DNA of 64,000 nucleotides from Coriaria nepalensis (Eukaryota; Streptophyta; Magnoliopsida; Cucurbitales; Coriariaceae), in NCBI GenBank assembly GCA_027186245.1, contig CP114481.1:39649501-39713500 (forward strand), written 5' to 3'. The position numbers were made by a program, and so were the translations under genes. This document shows positions 23,501-36,422 of this stretch, piece by piece. Numbering within the stretch: the first letter of the stretch is position 1; every line of letters begins with the position of its first letter. The notes under the pieces are model-generated. The model searched no databases and was not told the origin of the DNA. It saw nothing but the letters and a program-made list of their open reading frames with translations.

Positions 23501-26500
23501 TCCAAATGATCATTGCAAGGAAAGTGTGCATTCGTTTAACCTTAAAATCATTTCAATGAGTCATTTCAAGTCAATAACTTATTTCAAAGCAAGTCGAACG
23601 AATTCAATTTTTTCACTACAAACACAAGTTTTGTGCATAACTTCCAAATGATCATTGCAAGGAAAGTGTGCATTCGTTTAACCTTAAAATCATTTCAATG
23701 AGTCATTTCAAGTCTATAACTTATTTCAAAGCAAGTCGAACGAATTCAATTTTTTCACTTCAAACACAAGTTTTGTGCATAACTTCCAAATGATCATTGC
23801 AAGGAAAGTGTGCATTCGTTTAACCTTAAAATCATTTCAATGTGTCTTTTCAAGTCAATAACTTATTTCAAAGCAAGTCGAACGAATTCTATTTTTGCAC
23901 TACAAACACAAGTTTTGTGCATAACTTGCAAATGATCAATGCAAGGAAAGTGTGCATTCGTTTAACCTTAAAATCATTTCAATGAGTCATTTCAAGTCAA
24001 TAACTTATTTCAAAGCAAGTCGAACGAATTCTATTTCTTCACTACAAACACAAGTTTTCTGCATAACTTGCAAATGATCAATGCAAGGAAAGTGTGCATT
24101 CGTTTAACCTTAAAATCATTTCAATGAGTCATTGCAAGTTGATATCTTATTTCAAAGCAAGTCGAACAAATTCTATTTTTGCACTACAAACACAAGTTTT
24201 GTGCATAAATTGCAAATGATCAGTGCAAGGAAAGTGTGCATTCGTTTAACCTTTAAATCATTTTGATAAGTCATTTCAAGTCAATAACTTATTTCAAAGC
24301 AAGTCGAACGAATTCTATTTTTGCACTACAAACAGAAGTTTTTTGCATAACTTGCAAATGATCAATGCAAGGAAAGTGTGCATTCGTTTAACCTTTAAAT
24401 CATTTCAATGAGTCATTTCAAGTCAATAACTTATTTCAAAGCAAGTCGAACGAATTCTATTTTTGCACTACAAACACAAGTTTTCTGCATAACTTGCAAA
24501 TGATCAATGCAAGGAAAGTGTGCATTCATTTAACCTTAAAATCATTTCAATGAGTCATTTCAAGTCAATAATTTATTTCAAAGCAAGTCGAACGAATTCA
24601 ATTTTTGCACTACAAACACAAGTTTTGTGCATAACTTGCAAATGATCAATGCAACGAAAATGTACATTCGTTTAACTTAAAATCATTTTAATGAGTCATT
24701 TCAAGTCATAAAGTTATTTCTAAGCAAGTCGAACGAATTCAATTTTTGCACTACAAACACAAGTTTTGTGCATAACTTGCAAATGATCAATGCAAGGAAA
24801 GTGTGCATTCGTTTAACCTTAAAATCATTTCAATGAGTCATTTCAAGTCAATATCTTATTTCAAAGCAAGTCGAACGAATTCAATTTTTGCACTACAAAC
24901 ACAAGTTCTGTGCATAACTTGCAAATGATCATTGCAAGGAAAGTGTGCATTCGTTTGACCTTAAAATCATTTCAATGATTTTTTTAAGTCAATAACTTAT
25001 TTCAAAGCAAGTCGAACGAATTCAATTTTTGCACTACAAACACAAGTTTTGTGCATAACTTGCAAATGATCAATGCAAGGAAAGTGTGCATTCGTTTAAC
25101 CTTAAAATCATTTCAATGAGTCATTTCAAGTCAATAATTTATTTCAAAGCAAGTCGAACGAATTCAATTTTTGCACTACAAACACAAGTTTTGTGCATAA
25201 CTTGCAAATGATCAATGCAAGGAAAGTGTGCATTCGTTTAACCTTAAAATCATTTCAATGAGTCATTTCAAGTCAATATCTTATTTCAAAGCAAGTCGAA
25301 CGAATTCAATTTTTGCACTACAAACACAAGTTCTGTGCATAACTTGCAAATGATCATTGCAAGGAAAGTGTGCATTCGTTTAACCTTAAAATCATTTCAA
25401 TGATTTTTTCAAGTCAATAACTTATTTCAAAGCAAGTCGAACGAATTCTATTTTTGCACTACAAACACAAGTTTTCTGCATAACTTGCAAATGATCAATG
25501 CAAGGAAAGTGTGCATTCGTTTAACCTTAAAATCATTTCAATGAGTCATTTCAAGTCAATAATTTATTTCAAAGCAAGTCGAACGAATTCAATTTTTGCA
25601 CTACAAACACAAGTTTTGTGCATAACTTGCAAATGATCAATGCAAGGAAAGTGTGCATTCGTTTAACCTTTAAATCATTTCAATGAGTCATTTCAAGTCA
25701 ATAACTTATTTCAAAGCAAGTCGAACGAATTCAATTTTTTCACTACAAACACAAGTTTTGTGCATAACTTCCAAATGATCATTGCAAGGAAAGTGTGCAT
25801 TCGTTTAACCTTAAAATCATTTCAATGAGTCATTTCAAGTCAATAACTTATTTCAAAGCAAGTCGAACGAATTCAATTTTTTCACTACAAACACAAGTTT
25901 TGTGCATAACTTCCAAATGATCATTGCAAGGAAAGTGTGCATTCGTTTAACCTTAAAATCATTTCAATGTGTCTTTTCAAGTCAATAACTTATTTCAAAG
26001 CCAGTCGAACGAATTCTATTTCTGCACTACAAACACAAGTTTTCTGCATAACTTGCAAATGATCAATGCAAGGAAAGTGTGCATTCGTTTAACCTTAAAA
26101 TCATTTCAATGAGTCATTGGAAGTTGATATCTTATTTCAAAGCAAGTCGAACAAATTCTATTTTTGCACTACAAACACAAGTTTTGTGCATAAATTGCAA
26201 ATGATCAGTGCAAGGAAAGTGTGCATTCGTTTAACCTTTAAATCATTTTGATAAGTCATTTCAAGTCAATAACTTATTTCAAAGCAAGTCGAACGAATTC
26301 TATTTTTGCACTACAAACAGAAGTTTTTTGCATAACTTGCAAATGATCAATGCAAGGAAAGTGTGCATTCGTTTAACCTTTAAATCATTTCAATGAGTCA
26401 TTTCAAGTCAATAACTTATTCCAAAACAAGTCGAACGAATTCTATTTTTGCACTACAAACAGAAGTTTTTTGCATAACTTGCAAATGATCAATGCAAGGA

Positions 26501-26507
26501 AAGTGTC
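20542..26507. repeat. Second large block, copy with a four-monomer insertion
   Basis: Sister of 14873-20270. Right edge near 26507, where this copy has GTGTCCATTCG and the other GTGTGCATTCG followed by different monomers. One internal patch differs: at 25018-25060 this copy has GAATTCAATTTT and GTTTTGTGC where the sister (18781-18820) has GAATTCTATTTT and GTTTTCTGC. That is compatible with local gene conversion from a neighbour. Confidence 0.85.
23508..24076. repeat. Four-monomer (568-bp) insertion in the second block
   Basis: These four units have no partner at the matching position near 17839. They include monomers with TTTTTTCAC plus CTTCC, one with TCAATGTGTCTTTTC and one with CTATTTCTTCAC. 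Similar monomers sit at 19500-19790, so the inserted units probably came from nearby satellite. The same gap could instead be a deletion in the sister copy. Confidence 0.75.
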
Positions 26508-27580
26508 CATTCGTTTAACCTTTAAATGATTTCAATGAGTCATTTCAAGTCAATAACTTATTTCAAAGCAAGTTGAACGAATTCTATTTTTTCACTACAA
26601 ACACAAGTTTTGTGCATAACTTGCAAATGATCAATGCAAGGAAAGTGTACATTCGTTTAACTTAAAATCATTTTAATGAGTCATTTCAAGTCATAAAGTT
26701 ATTTCTAAGCAAGTCGAACGAATTCAATTTTTGCACTACAAACACAAGTTTTGTGCATAACTTGCAAATGATCAATGCAAGGAAAGTGTGCATTCGTTTA
26801 ACCTTAAAATCATTTCAATGAGTCATTTCAAGTCAATATCTTATTTCAAAGCAAGTCGAACGAATTCAATTTTTGCACTACAAACACAAGTTCTGTGCAT
26901 AACTTGCAAATGATCAATGCAAGGAAAGTGTGCATTCGTTTAACCTTAAAATCATTTCAATGAGTCATTTCAAGTCAATAACTTATTTCAAAGCAAGTCG
27001 AACGAATTGTATTTTTGCACTACAAACACAAGTTTTCTTCATAACTTGCAAATGATCAATGCAAGGAAAGTGTGCATTCGTTTAACCTTAAAATCATTTC
27101 AATGAGTCATTTCAAGTCAATATCTTATTTCAAAGTAATCCGAACGAGCACTATTTGTGCACAACAAATGCAAGTTTTGTGCATAACTTGCACATGATCA
27201 ATGCAAGGAAACTGTGCATTCGTTTAACCTTAAAATCATTTCAATGTGTCTTTTCAAGTGAATAACTTATTTCCAAGCAAGTCGAACGAATTCTATTTTT
27301 ACACTACAAACACAAGTTCTGTGCATAACTTGCAAATGATCATTGCAAGGAAAGTGTGCATTCGTTTAACCTTAAAATCATTTCAATGATTTTTTCAAGT
27401 CAATAACTTATTTCAAAGCAAGTCGAACGAATTCTATTTTTGCACTACAAACACAAGTTTTCTGCATAACTTGCAAATGATCAATGCAAGGAAAGTGTGC
27501 ATTCGTTTAACCTTAAAATCATTTCAATGATTTTTTCAAGTCAATAACTTATTTCAAAGCAAGTCGAACGAATTCTATTT
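26508..27580. repeat. Transition zone between outer and central monomer families
   Basis: About seven to eight monomers with mixed features. The TGTACATTCG / TTTTAATGAG / TCATAAAGTT monomer near 26648 also occurs near 18424 and 24661. TGATTTTTTC monomers at about 27389 and 27528 are the last before 62.7 kb. The zone holds the most degenerate monomer of the window (27056-27197). Beyond it the dominant variants change to those of the central domain. Confidence 0.7.
27056..27197. repeat. Degenerate monomer at the domain border
   Basis: Length is still 142 bp, but there are about a dozen substitutions clustered in the second half: AAAGTAATCCGAACGAGCAC in place of the usual AAAGCAAGTCGAACGAATTC, then TATTTGTGCACAACAAATGC, and CACATGA in place of CAAATGA. 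The EcoRI site is lost and a GTGCAC palindrome is gained. The next unit (from 27198) is also unusual (GGAAACTGTGC, GTGTCTTTTCAAGTG). Degenerate units are expected where homogenisation is weak, such as a border between array domains. Confidence 0.85.
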
Positions 27581-28086
27581 TTACACTACAAACAGAAGTT
27601 TTTTGCATAACTTGCAAATGATCAATGCAAGGAAAGTGTGCATTCGTTTAACCTTAAAATCATTTCAATGAGTCATTTCAAGTCAATAACTTATTTCAAA
27701 GCAAGTCGAACGAATTCTATTTTTGCACTACAAACACAAATTTTGTGCATAACTTGCAAATGATCAATGCAAGGAAAGTGTGCATTCGTTTAACCTTAAA
27801 ATCATTTCAATGAGTCATTTCAAGTCAATAACTTATTTCAAAGCAAGTCGAGTGAATTCAATTTTTGCACTACAAACAAGAGTTTCGTGCATAACTTGCA
27901 AATGATCAATGCAAGGAAAGTGTGCATTCGTTTAAACTTTAAATCATTTCAGAGAGTCATTACAAGAAAATAACTTATTTCAAAGCAAGTCGAACGAATT
28001 CAATTTTTGCAGTACAAACAGAAGTTTTGTGCATAACTTGCAAATGATCAATGCAAGGAAAGTGTGCATTCGTTTAACTTAAAATC
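27581..28086. repeat. Entry of the central domain, ~0.5-kb copy of 3075-3580
   Basis: Matches the left flank block with offset 24,506 bp. Shared ordered markers: TTACACTAC with CAGAAGTTTTTTGC, then GAGTGAATTC, then AGTTTCGTGC (3375/27881), then TTTCAGAGAGTCATTACAAG. It is also similar to about 59.66-60.1 kb. The central domain therefore has the same monomer sequence near both of its ends. Private changes are AACAAGAGTTTCG and AAACTTTAAATC. Confidence 0.75.
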
Positions 28087-30031
28087 ATTTCAATGAGTCA
28101 TTTCAAGTCAATAATTTATTTCAAAGCAAGTCGAACGAATTCAATTTTTGCACTACAAACACAAGTTTTGTGCATAACTTGCAAATGATCAATGCAAGGA
28201 AAGTGTGCATTCGTTTAACCTTAAAATCATTTCAATGAGTCATTTCAAGTCAATAAGTTATTTCTAACCAAGTCGAACGAATTCAATTTTTGCACTACAA
28301 ACACAAGTTTTGTGCATAACTTGCAAATGATCATTGCAAGGAAAGTGTGCATGCCTTTAACCTTAAAATCATTTCAATGAGTCATTTCAAGTCAATAACT
28401 TATTTCAAAGCAAGTCGAACGAAATCTATTTTTGCACTACAAACACAAGTTTTGTGCATAACTTGCAAATGATCAATGCAAGGAAAGTGTGCATTCGTTT
28501 AACCTTAAAATCATTTCAATGAGTCATTTCAAGTCAATAAGTTATTTCTAACCAAGTCGAACGAATTCAATTTTTGCACTACAAACACAAGTTTTGTGCA
28601 TAACTTGCAAATGATCATTGCAAGGAAAGTGTGCATGCGTTTAACCTTAAAATCATTTCAATGAGCCATTTCAAGTCAATAACTTATTTCAAAGCAAGTC
28701 GAACGAAATCTATTTTTGCACTACAAACACAAGTTTTGTGCATAACTTGCAAATGATCAATGCAAGGAAAGTGTGCATTCGTTTAACCTTTAAATCATTT
28801 CAGAGAGTCATTACAAGTAAATAACTTATTTCAAAGCAAGTCGAACGAATTCAATTTTTGCAGTACAAACAGAAGTTTTGTGCATAACTTGCAAATGATC
28901 AATGCAAGGAAAGTGTGCATTCGTTTAACCTTAAAATCATTTCAATGAGTCATTTCAAGTCAATAACTTATTTCAAAGCAAGTCGAACGGATTCAATTTT
29001 TGCACAACAAACACAAGTTTTCTGCATAACTTGCAAATGATCAATGCAAGGAAAGTGTGCATTCGTTTAACCTTAAAATCATTTCAATGAGTCATTTCAA
29101 GTCAATAAGTTATTTCTAACCAAGTCGAACGAATTCAATTTTTACACTACAAACACAAGTTTTGTGCATAACTTGCAAATGATCATTGCAAGGAAAGTGT
29201 GCATGCGTTTAACCTTAAAATCATTTCAATGAGTCATTTCAAGTCAATAACTTATTTCAAAGCAAGTCGAACGAAATCTATTTTTGCACTACAAACACAA
29301 GTTTTGTGCATAACTTGCAAATGATCAATGCAAGGAAAGTGTGCATTCGTTTAACCTTTAAATCATTTCAGAGAGTCATTACAAGTAAATAACTTATTTC
29401 AAAGCAAGTCGAACGAATTCTATTTTTGCACTACAAACACAAGTTTTGTGCATAACTTGCAAATGATCAATGCAAGGAAAGTGTGCATTCGTTTAACTTA
29501 AAATCATTTCAATGAGTCATTTCAAGTCAATAATTTATTTCAAAGCAAGTCGAACGAATTCAATTTTTGCACTACAAACACAAGTTTTGTGCATAACTTG
29601 CAAATGATCAATGCAAGGAAAGTGTGCATTCGTTTAACTTAAAATCATTTCAATGAGTCATTTCAAGTCAATAATTTATTTCAAAGCAAGTCGAACGAAT
29701 TCAATTTTTGCAGTACAAACAGAAGTTTAGTGCATAACTTGCAAATGATCAATGCAAGGAAAGTGTGCATTCTTTTAACTTAAAATCATTTCAATGAGTC
29801 ATTTCAAGTCAATAATTTATTTCAAACCAAGTCGAACGAATTCAATTTTTGCACTACAAACACAAGTTTTGTGCATAACTTCCAAATGATCAATGCAAGG
29901 AAAGTGTGCATTCGTTTAACCTTAAAATCATTCCAATGAGTCATTTCAAATCAATAACTTATTTCAAAGCAAGTCGAACGAATTCAATTTTTGCACTACA
30001 AACACAAGTTTTGTGCATAACTTGCAAATGA

Positions 30032-30620
30032 TCAATGCAAGGAAAGTGTGCATTCGTTTAACCTAAAATCATTTCAATGAGTCATTTCAAATCAATAATT
30101 TATTTCAAAGCAAGTCGAACGGATTCAATTTTTGCACAACAAACACAAGTTTTATGCATAACTTGCAAATGATCAATGCAAGGAAAGTGTGCATTCGTTT
30201 AACCTTGAAATCATTTCAATGAGTCATTTCAAGTCAATAACTTATTTCAAAGCAAGTCGAACGGATTCAATTTCTGCACAACAAACACAAGTTTTGTGCA
30301 TAACTTGCAAATGATCAATGCAAGGAAAGTGTGCATTCGTTTAACCTTAAAATCATTTCAATGAGTCATTTCAAGTCAATAACTTATTTCAAAGCAAGTC
30401 GAACGAATTCTATTTTTGCACTACAAACACAAGTTTTGTGCATAACTTGCAAATGATCAATGCAAGGAAAGTGTGCATTCGTTTAACCTTAAAATCATTT
30501 CAATGAGTCATTTCAAGTCAATAACTTATTTCAAAGCAAGTCGAACGAATTCTATTTTTGCACTACAAACAGAAGTTTTGTGCATAACTTGCAAATGATC
30601 AATGAAAGGAAAGTGTGCAT
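30032..30620. repeat. Island of outer-type (subtype P) monomers inside the central domain
   Basis: Four monomers in the same order as 284-870: subtype P, a GAACGGATTC monomer (here TTTCTGCACAAC), two GAATTCT monomers of which the second has CAGAAG, then ATCAATGAAAGG. This is the only subtype P copy between 21.3 and 61.5 kb. It shows either that outer sequence was copied into the central array or that the central array grew from material that included it. Confidence 0.75.
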
Positions 30621-30719
30621 TCTTTTAACTTAAAATCATTTCAATGAGTCATTTCAAGTCAATAATTTATTTCAAAGCAAGTCGAACGAATTCAATTTTT
30701 GCACTACAAACACAAGTTT

Positions 30720-32680
30720 TGTGCATAACTTGCAAATGATCAATGCAAGGAAAGTGTGCATTCGTTTAACTTAAAATCATTTCAATGAGTCATTTCAAGT
30801 CAATAATTTATTTCAAAGCAAGTCGAACGAATTCAATTTTTGCACTACAAACACAAGTTTTGTGCATAACTTCCAAATGATCAATGCAAGGAAAGTGTGC
30901 ATTCGTTTAACCTTTAAATCATTTCAATGAGTCATTTCAAATCAATAACTTATTTCAAAGCAAGTCGAACGAATTCAATTTTTGCAGTACAAACAGAAGT
31001 TTTGTGCATAACTTGCAAATGATCAATGCAAGGAAAGTGTGCATTCGTTTAACTTAAAATCATTTCAATGAGTCATTTCAAGTCAATAATTTATTTCAAA
31101 GCAAGTCGAACGAATTCAATTTTTGCACTACAAACACAAGTTTTGTGCATAACTTGCAAATGATCAATGCAAGGAAAGTGTGCATTCGTTTAACCTTAAA
31201 ATCATTTCAATGAGTCATTTCAAATCAATAACTTATTTCAAAGCAAGTCGAACGAATTCAATTTTTGCAGTACAAACAGAAGTTTTGTGCATAACTTGCA
31301 AATGATCAATGCAAGGAAAGTGTGCATTCGTTTAACCTTAAAATCATTTCAACGAGTCATTTCAAGTCAATAACTTATTTCAAAGCAAGTCGAACGAATT
31401 CAATTTTTGCACTACAAACACAAGTTTTGTGCATAACTTGCAAATGATCAATGCGAGGAAAGTGTGCATTCGTTTAACTTAAAATCATTTCAATGAGTCA
31501 TTTGAAGTCAATGACTTATTTCAAAGCAAGTTGAACGAATTCTATTTTTTCACTACAAACACAAGTTTTGTGCATAACTTGCAAATGATCAATGCGAGGA
31601 AAGTGTGCATTCGTTTAACTTAAAATCATTTCAATGAGTCATTTCAAGTCAATAACTTATTTCAAAGCAAGTCGAACGAAATCTATTTTTGCACTACAAA
31701 CACAAGTTTTGTGCATAACTTGCAAATGATCAATGCAAGGAAAGTGTGCATTCGTTTAACCTTTAAATCATTTCAGAGAGTCATTACAAGTAAATAACTT
31801 ATTTCAAAGCAAGTCGAACGAATTCTATTTTTGCACTACAAACACAAGTTTTGTGCATAACTTGCAAATGATCAATGCAAGGAAAGTGTGCATTCGTTTA
31901 ACTTAAAATCATTTCAATGAGTCATTTCAAGTCAATAATTTATTTCAAAGCAAGTCGAACGAATTCAATTTTTGCACTACAAACACAAGTTTTGTGCATA
32001 ACTTGCAAATGATCAATGCAAGGAAAGTGTGCATTCGTTTAACTTAAAATCATTTCAATGAGTCATTTCAAGTCAATAATTTATTTCAAAGCAAGTCGAA
32101 CGAATTCAATTTTTGCAGTACAAACAGAAGTTTTGTGCATAACTTGCAAATGATCAATGCAAGGAAAGTGTGCATTCTTTTAACTTAAAATCATTTCAAT
32201 GAGTCATTTCAAGTCAATAATTTATTTCAAACCAAGTCGAACGAATTCAATTTTTGCACTACAAACACAAGTTTTGTGCATAACTTCCAAATGATCAATG
32301 CAAGGAAAGTGGGCATTCGTTTAACTTAAAATCATTTCAATGAGTCATTTCAAGTCAATAAGTTATTTCTAACCAAGTCGAACGAATTCAATTTTTGCAC
32401 TACAAACACAAGTTTTGTGCATAACTTGCAAATGATCATTGCAAGGAAAGTGTGCATTCGTTTAACCTTAAAATCATTTCAATGAGTCATTTCAAGTCAA
32501 TAACTTATTTCAAAGCAAGTCGAACGAAATCTATTTTTGCACTACAAACACAAGTTTTGTGCATAAATTGCAAATGATCAATGCAAGGAAAGTGTGCATT
32601 CGTTTAACCTTTAAATCATTTCAGAGAGTCATTACAAGTAAATAACTTATTTCAAAGCAAGTCGAACGAATTCTATTTTT
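30720..32680. repeat. ~1.96-kb block, copy 1 of a pair 11.7 kb apart
   Basis: Matches 42449-44409 with offset 11,729 bp (83 monomers). Checkpoints: CCTTTAAATC (30911/42640), CAACGAGTC (31351/43080 for AACGAG) and the rare TCATTTGAAGTC (31502/43231). A small number of base differences are visible, for example GCATAAATTGC near 32562 against GCATAACTTGC at 44291. Confidence 0.82.
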
Positions 32681-33490
32681 TCACTACAAACACAAGTTTT
32701 GTGCATAACTTGCAAATGATCAATGCGAGGAAAGTGTGCATTCGTTTAACTTAAAATCATTTCAATGAGTCATTTCAAGTCAATAACTTATTTCAAAGCA
32801 AGTCGAACGAAATCTATTTTTGCACTACAAACACAAGTTTTGTGCATAACTTGCAAATGATCAATGCAAGGAAAGTGTGCATTCGTTTAACCTTTAAATC
32901 ATTTCAGAGAGTCATTACAAGTAAATAACTTATTTCAAAGCAAGTCGAACGAATGCTATTTTTGCACTACAAACACAAGTTTTGTGCATAACTTGCAAAT
33001 GATCAATGCAAGGAAAGTGTGCATTCGTTTAACTTAAAATCATTTCAATGAGTCATTTCAAGTCAATAATTTATTTCAAAGCAAGTCGAACGAATTCAAT
33101 TTTTGCACTACAAACACAAGTTTTGTGCATAACTTGCAAATGATCAATGCAAGGAAAGTGTGCATTCATTTAACTTAAAATCATTTCAATGAGTCATTTC
33201 AAGTCAATAATTTATTTCAAAGCAAGTCGAACGAATTCAATTTTTGCAGTACAAACAGAAGTTTTGTGCATAACTTGCAAATGATCAATGCAAGGAAAGT
33301 GTGCATTCTTTTAACTTAAAATCATTTCAATGAGTCATTTCAAGTCAATAATTTATTTCAAACCAAGTCGAACGAATTCAATTTTTGCACTACAAACACA
33401 AGTTTTGTGCATAACTTCCAAATGATCAATGCAAGGAAAGTGGGCATTCGTTTAACTTAAAATCATTTCAATGAGTCATTTCAAGTCAAT
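32660..33490. repeat. ~0.83-kb block, copied at 37324-38154
   Basis: Offset 4,664 bp (33 monomers), anchored by the rare GAATGCTATTT (32951/37615) and GCATTCATTTAAC (33161/37825). The monomer order is a, b with GAATGCT, c, c with CATTCATTT, d, e. The copies part where this one continues with an AATAATTT monomer and the other with an f-type AAGTTATTTC monomer. Confidence 0.8.
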
Positions 33491-34160
33491 AATTTATTTC
33501 AAAGCAAGTCGAACGAATTCAATTTTTGCACTACAAACACAAGTTTTGTGCATAACTTGCAAATGATCAATGCGAGGAAAGTGTGCATTCGTTTAACTTA
33601 AAATCATTTCAATGAGTCATTTCAAGTCAATGACTTATTTCAAAGCAAGTTGAACGAATTCTATTTTTTCACTACAAACACAAGTTTTGTGCATAACTTG
33701 CAAATGATCAATGCGAGGAAAGTGTGCATTCGTTTAACTTAAAATCATTTCAATGAGTCATTTCAAGTCAATAACTTATTTCAAAGCAAGTCGAACGAAA
33801 TCTATTTTTGCACTACAAACACAAGTTTTGTGCATAACTTGCAAATGATCAATGCAAGGAAAGTGTGCATTCGTTTAACTTAAAATCATTTCAATGAGTC
33901 ATTTCAAATCAATAACTTATTTCAAAGCAAGTCGAACGAATTCAATTTTTGCACTACAAACACAAGTTTTGTGCATAACTTGCAAATGATCAATGCAAGG
34001 AAAGTGTGCATTCGTTTAACTTAAAATCATTTCAATGATTCATTTCAAGTCAATAATTTATTTCAAAGCAAGTCGAACGAATTCAATTTTTGCACTACAA
34101 ACACAAGTTTTGTGCATAACTTCCAAATGATCAATGCAAGGAAAGTGTGCATTCGTTTAA

Positions 34161-36422
34161 CCTTTAAATCATTTCAATGAGTCATTTCAAATCAATAACT
34201 TATTTCAAAGCAAGTCGAACGAATTCAATTTTTGCAGTACAAACAGAAGTTTTGTGCATAACTTGCAAATGATCAATGCAAGGAAAGTGTGCATTCTTTT
34301 AACTTAAAATCATTTCAATGAGTCATTTCAAGTCAATAATTTATTTCAAACCAAGTCGAACGAATTCAATTTTTGCACTACAAACACAAGTTTTGTGCAT
34401 AACTTGCAAATGATCAATGCAAGGAAAGTGTGCATTCGTTTAACTTAAAATCATTTCAATGAGTCATTTCAAGTCAATAATTTATTTCAAAGCAAGTCGA
34501 ACGAATTCAATTTTTGCAGTACAAACAGAAGTTTTGTGCATAACTTGTAAATGATCAATGCAAGGAAAGTGTGCATTCTTTTAACTTAAAATCATTTCAA
34601 TGAGTCATTTCAAGTCAATAATTTATTTCAAACCAAGTCGAACGAATTCAATTTTTGCACTACAAACACAAGTTTTGTGCATAACTTCCAAATGATCAAT
34701 GCAAGGAAAGTGGGCATTCGTTTAACTTAAAATCATTTCAATGAGTCATTTCAAGTCAATAAGTTATTTCTAACCAAGTCGAACGAATTCAATTTTTGCA
34801 CTACAAACACAAGTTTTGTGCATAACTTGCAAATGATCATTGCAAGGAAAGTGTGCATTCGTTTAACCTTAAAATCATTTCAATGAGTCATTTCAAGTCA
34901 ATAACTTATTTCAAAGCAAGTCGAACGAAATCTATTTTTGCACTACAAACACAAGTTTTGTGCATAAATTGCAAATGATCAATGCAAGGAAAGTGTGCAT
35001 TCGTTTAACCTTTAAATCATTTCAATGAGTCATTTCAAATCAATAACTTATTTCAAAGCAAGTCGAACGAATTCAATTTTTGCAGTACAAACAGAAGTTT
35101 TGTGCATAACTTGCAAATGATCAATGCAAGGAAAGTGTGCATTCGTTTAACTTAAAATCATTTCAATGAGTCATTTCAAGTCAATAATTTATTTCAAAGC
35201 AAGTCGAACGAATTCAATTTTTGCACTACAAACACAAGTTTTGTGCATAACTTCCAAATGATCAATGCAAGGAAAGTGTGCATTCGTTTAACCTTTAAAT
35301 CATTTCAATGAGTCATTTCAAATCAATAACTTATTTCAAAGCAAGTCGAACGAATTCAATTTTTGCAGTACAAACAGAAGTTTTGTGCATAACTTGCAAA
35401 TGATCAATGCAAGGAAAGTGTGCATTCTTTTAACTTAAAATCATTTCAATGAGTCATTTCAAGTCAATAATTTATTTCAAACCAAGTCGAACGAATTCAA
35501 TTTTTGCACTACAAACACAAGTTTTGTGCATAACTTGCAAATGATCAATGCAAGGAAAGTGTGCATTCGTTTAACTTAAAATCATTTCAATGAGTCATTT
35601 CAAGTCAATAATTTATTTCAAAGCAAGTCGAACGAATTCAATTTTTGCAGTACAAACAGAAGTTTTGTGCATAACTTGCAAATGATCAATGCAAGGAAAG
35701 TGTGCATTCTTTTAACTTAAAATCATTTCAATGAGTCATTTCAAGTCAATAATTTATTTCAAACCAAGTCGAACGAATTCAATTTTTGCACTACAAACAC
35801 AAGTTTTGTGCATAACTTCCAAATGATCAATGCAAGGAAAGTGGGCATTCGTTTAACTTAAAATCATTTCAATGAGTCATTTCAAGTCAATAAGTTATTT
35901 CTAACCAAGTCGAACGAATTCAATTTTTGCACTACAAACACAAGTTTTGTGCATAACTTGCAAATGATCATTGCAAGGAAAGTGTGCATTCGTTTAACCT
36001 TAAAATCATTTCAATGAGTCATTTCAAGTCAATAACTTATTTCAAAGCAAGTCGAACGAAATCTATTTTTGCACTACAAACACAAGTTTTGTGCATAAAT
36101 TGCAAATGATCAATGCAAGGAAAGTGTGCATTCGTTTAACCTTTAAATCATTTCAATGAGTCATTTCAAATCAATAACTTATTTCAAAGCAAGTCGAACG
36201 AATTCAATTTTTGCAGTACAAACAGAAGTTTTGTGCATAACTTGCAAATGATCAATGCAAGGAAAGTGTGCATTCGTTTAACTTAAAATCATTTCAATGA
36301 GTCATTTCAAGTCAATAATTTATTTCAAAGCAAGTCGAACGAATTCAATTTTTGCACTACAAACACAAGTTTTGTGCATAACTTCCAAATGATCAATGCA
36401 AGGAAAGTGTGCATTCGTTTAA
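34161..36422. repeat. Eight-monomer (1,131-bp) tandem higher-order repeat, two full copies
   Basis: 34161-35291 and 35292-36422 are head-to-tail and nearly identical. The one difference I found is AACTTGTAAATG near 34550 against AACTTGCAAATG. The unit order is: AAATCAATAAC monomer, e-like with CAAACCAAG, d, e, f, g with GCATAAATTGC, AAATCAATAAC monomer, c with CTTCC. A partial third copy starts at 36423 and parts near 36555 (GCATTCG against GCATTCTTTT). The near-identity suggests a very recent duplication. Confidence 0.88.
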
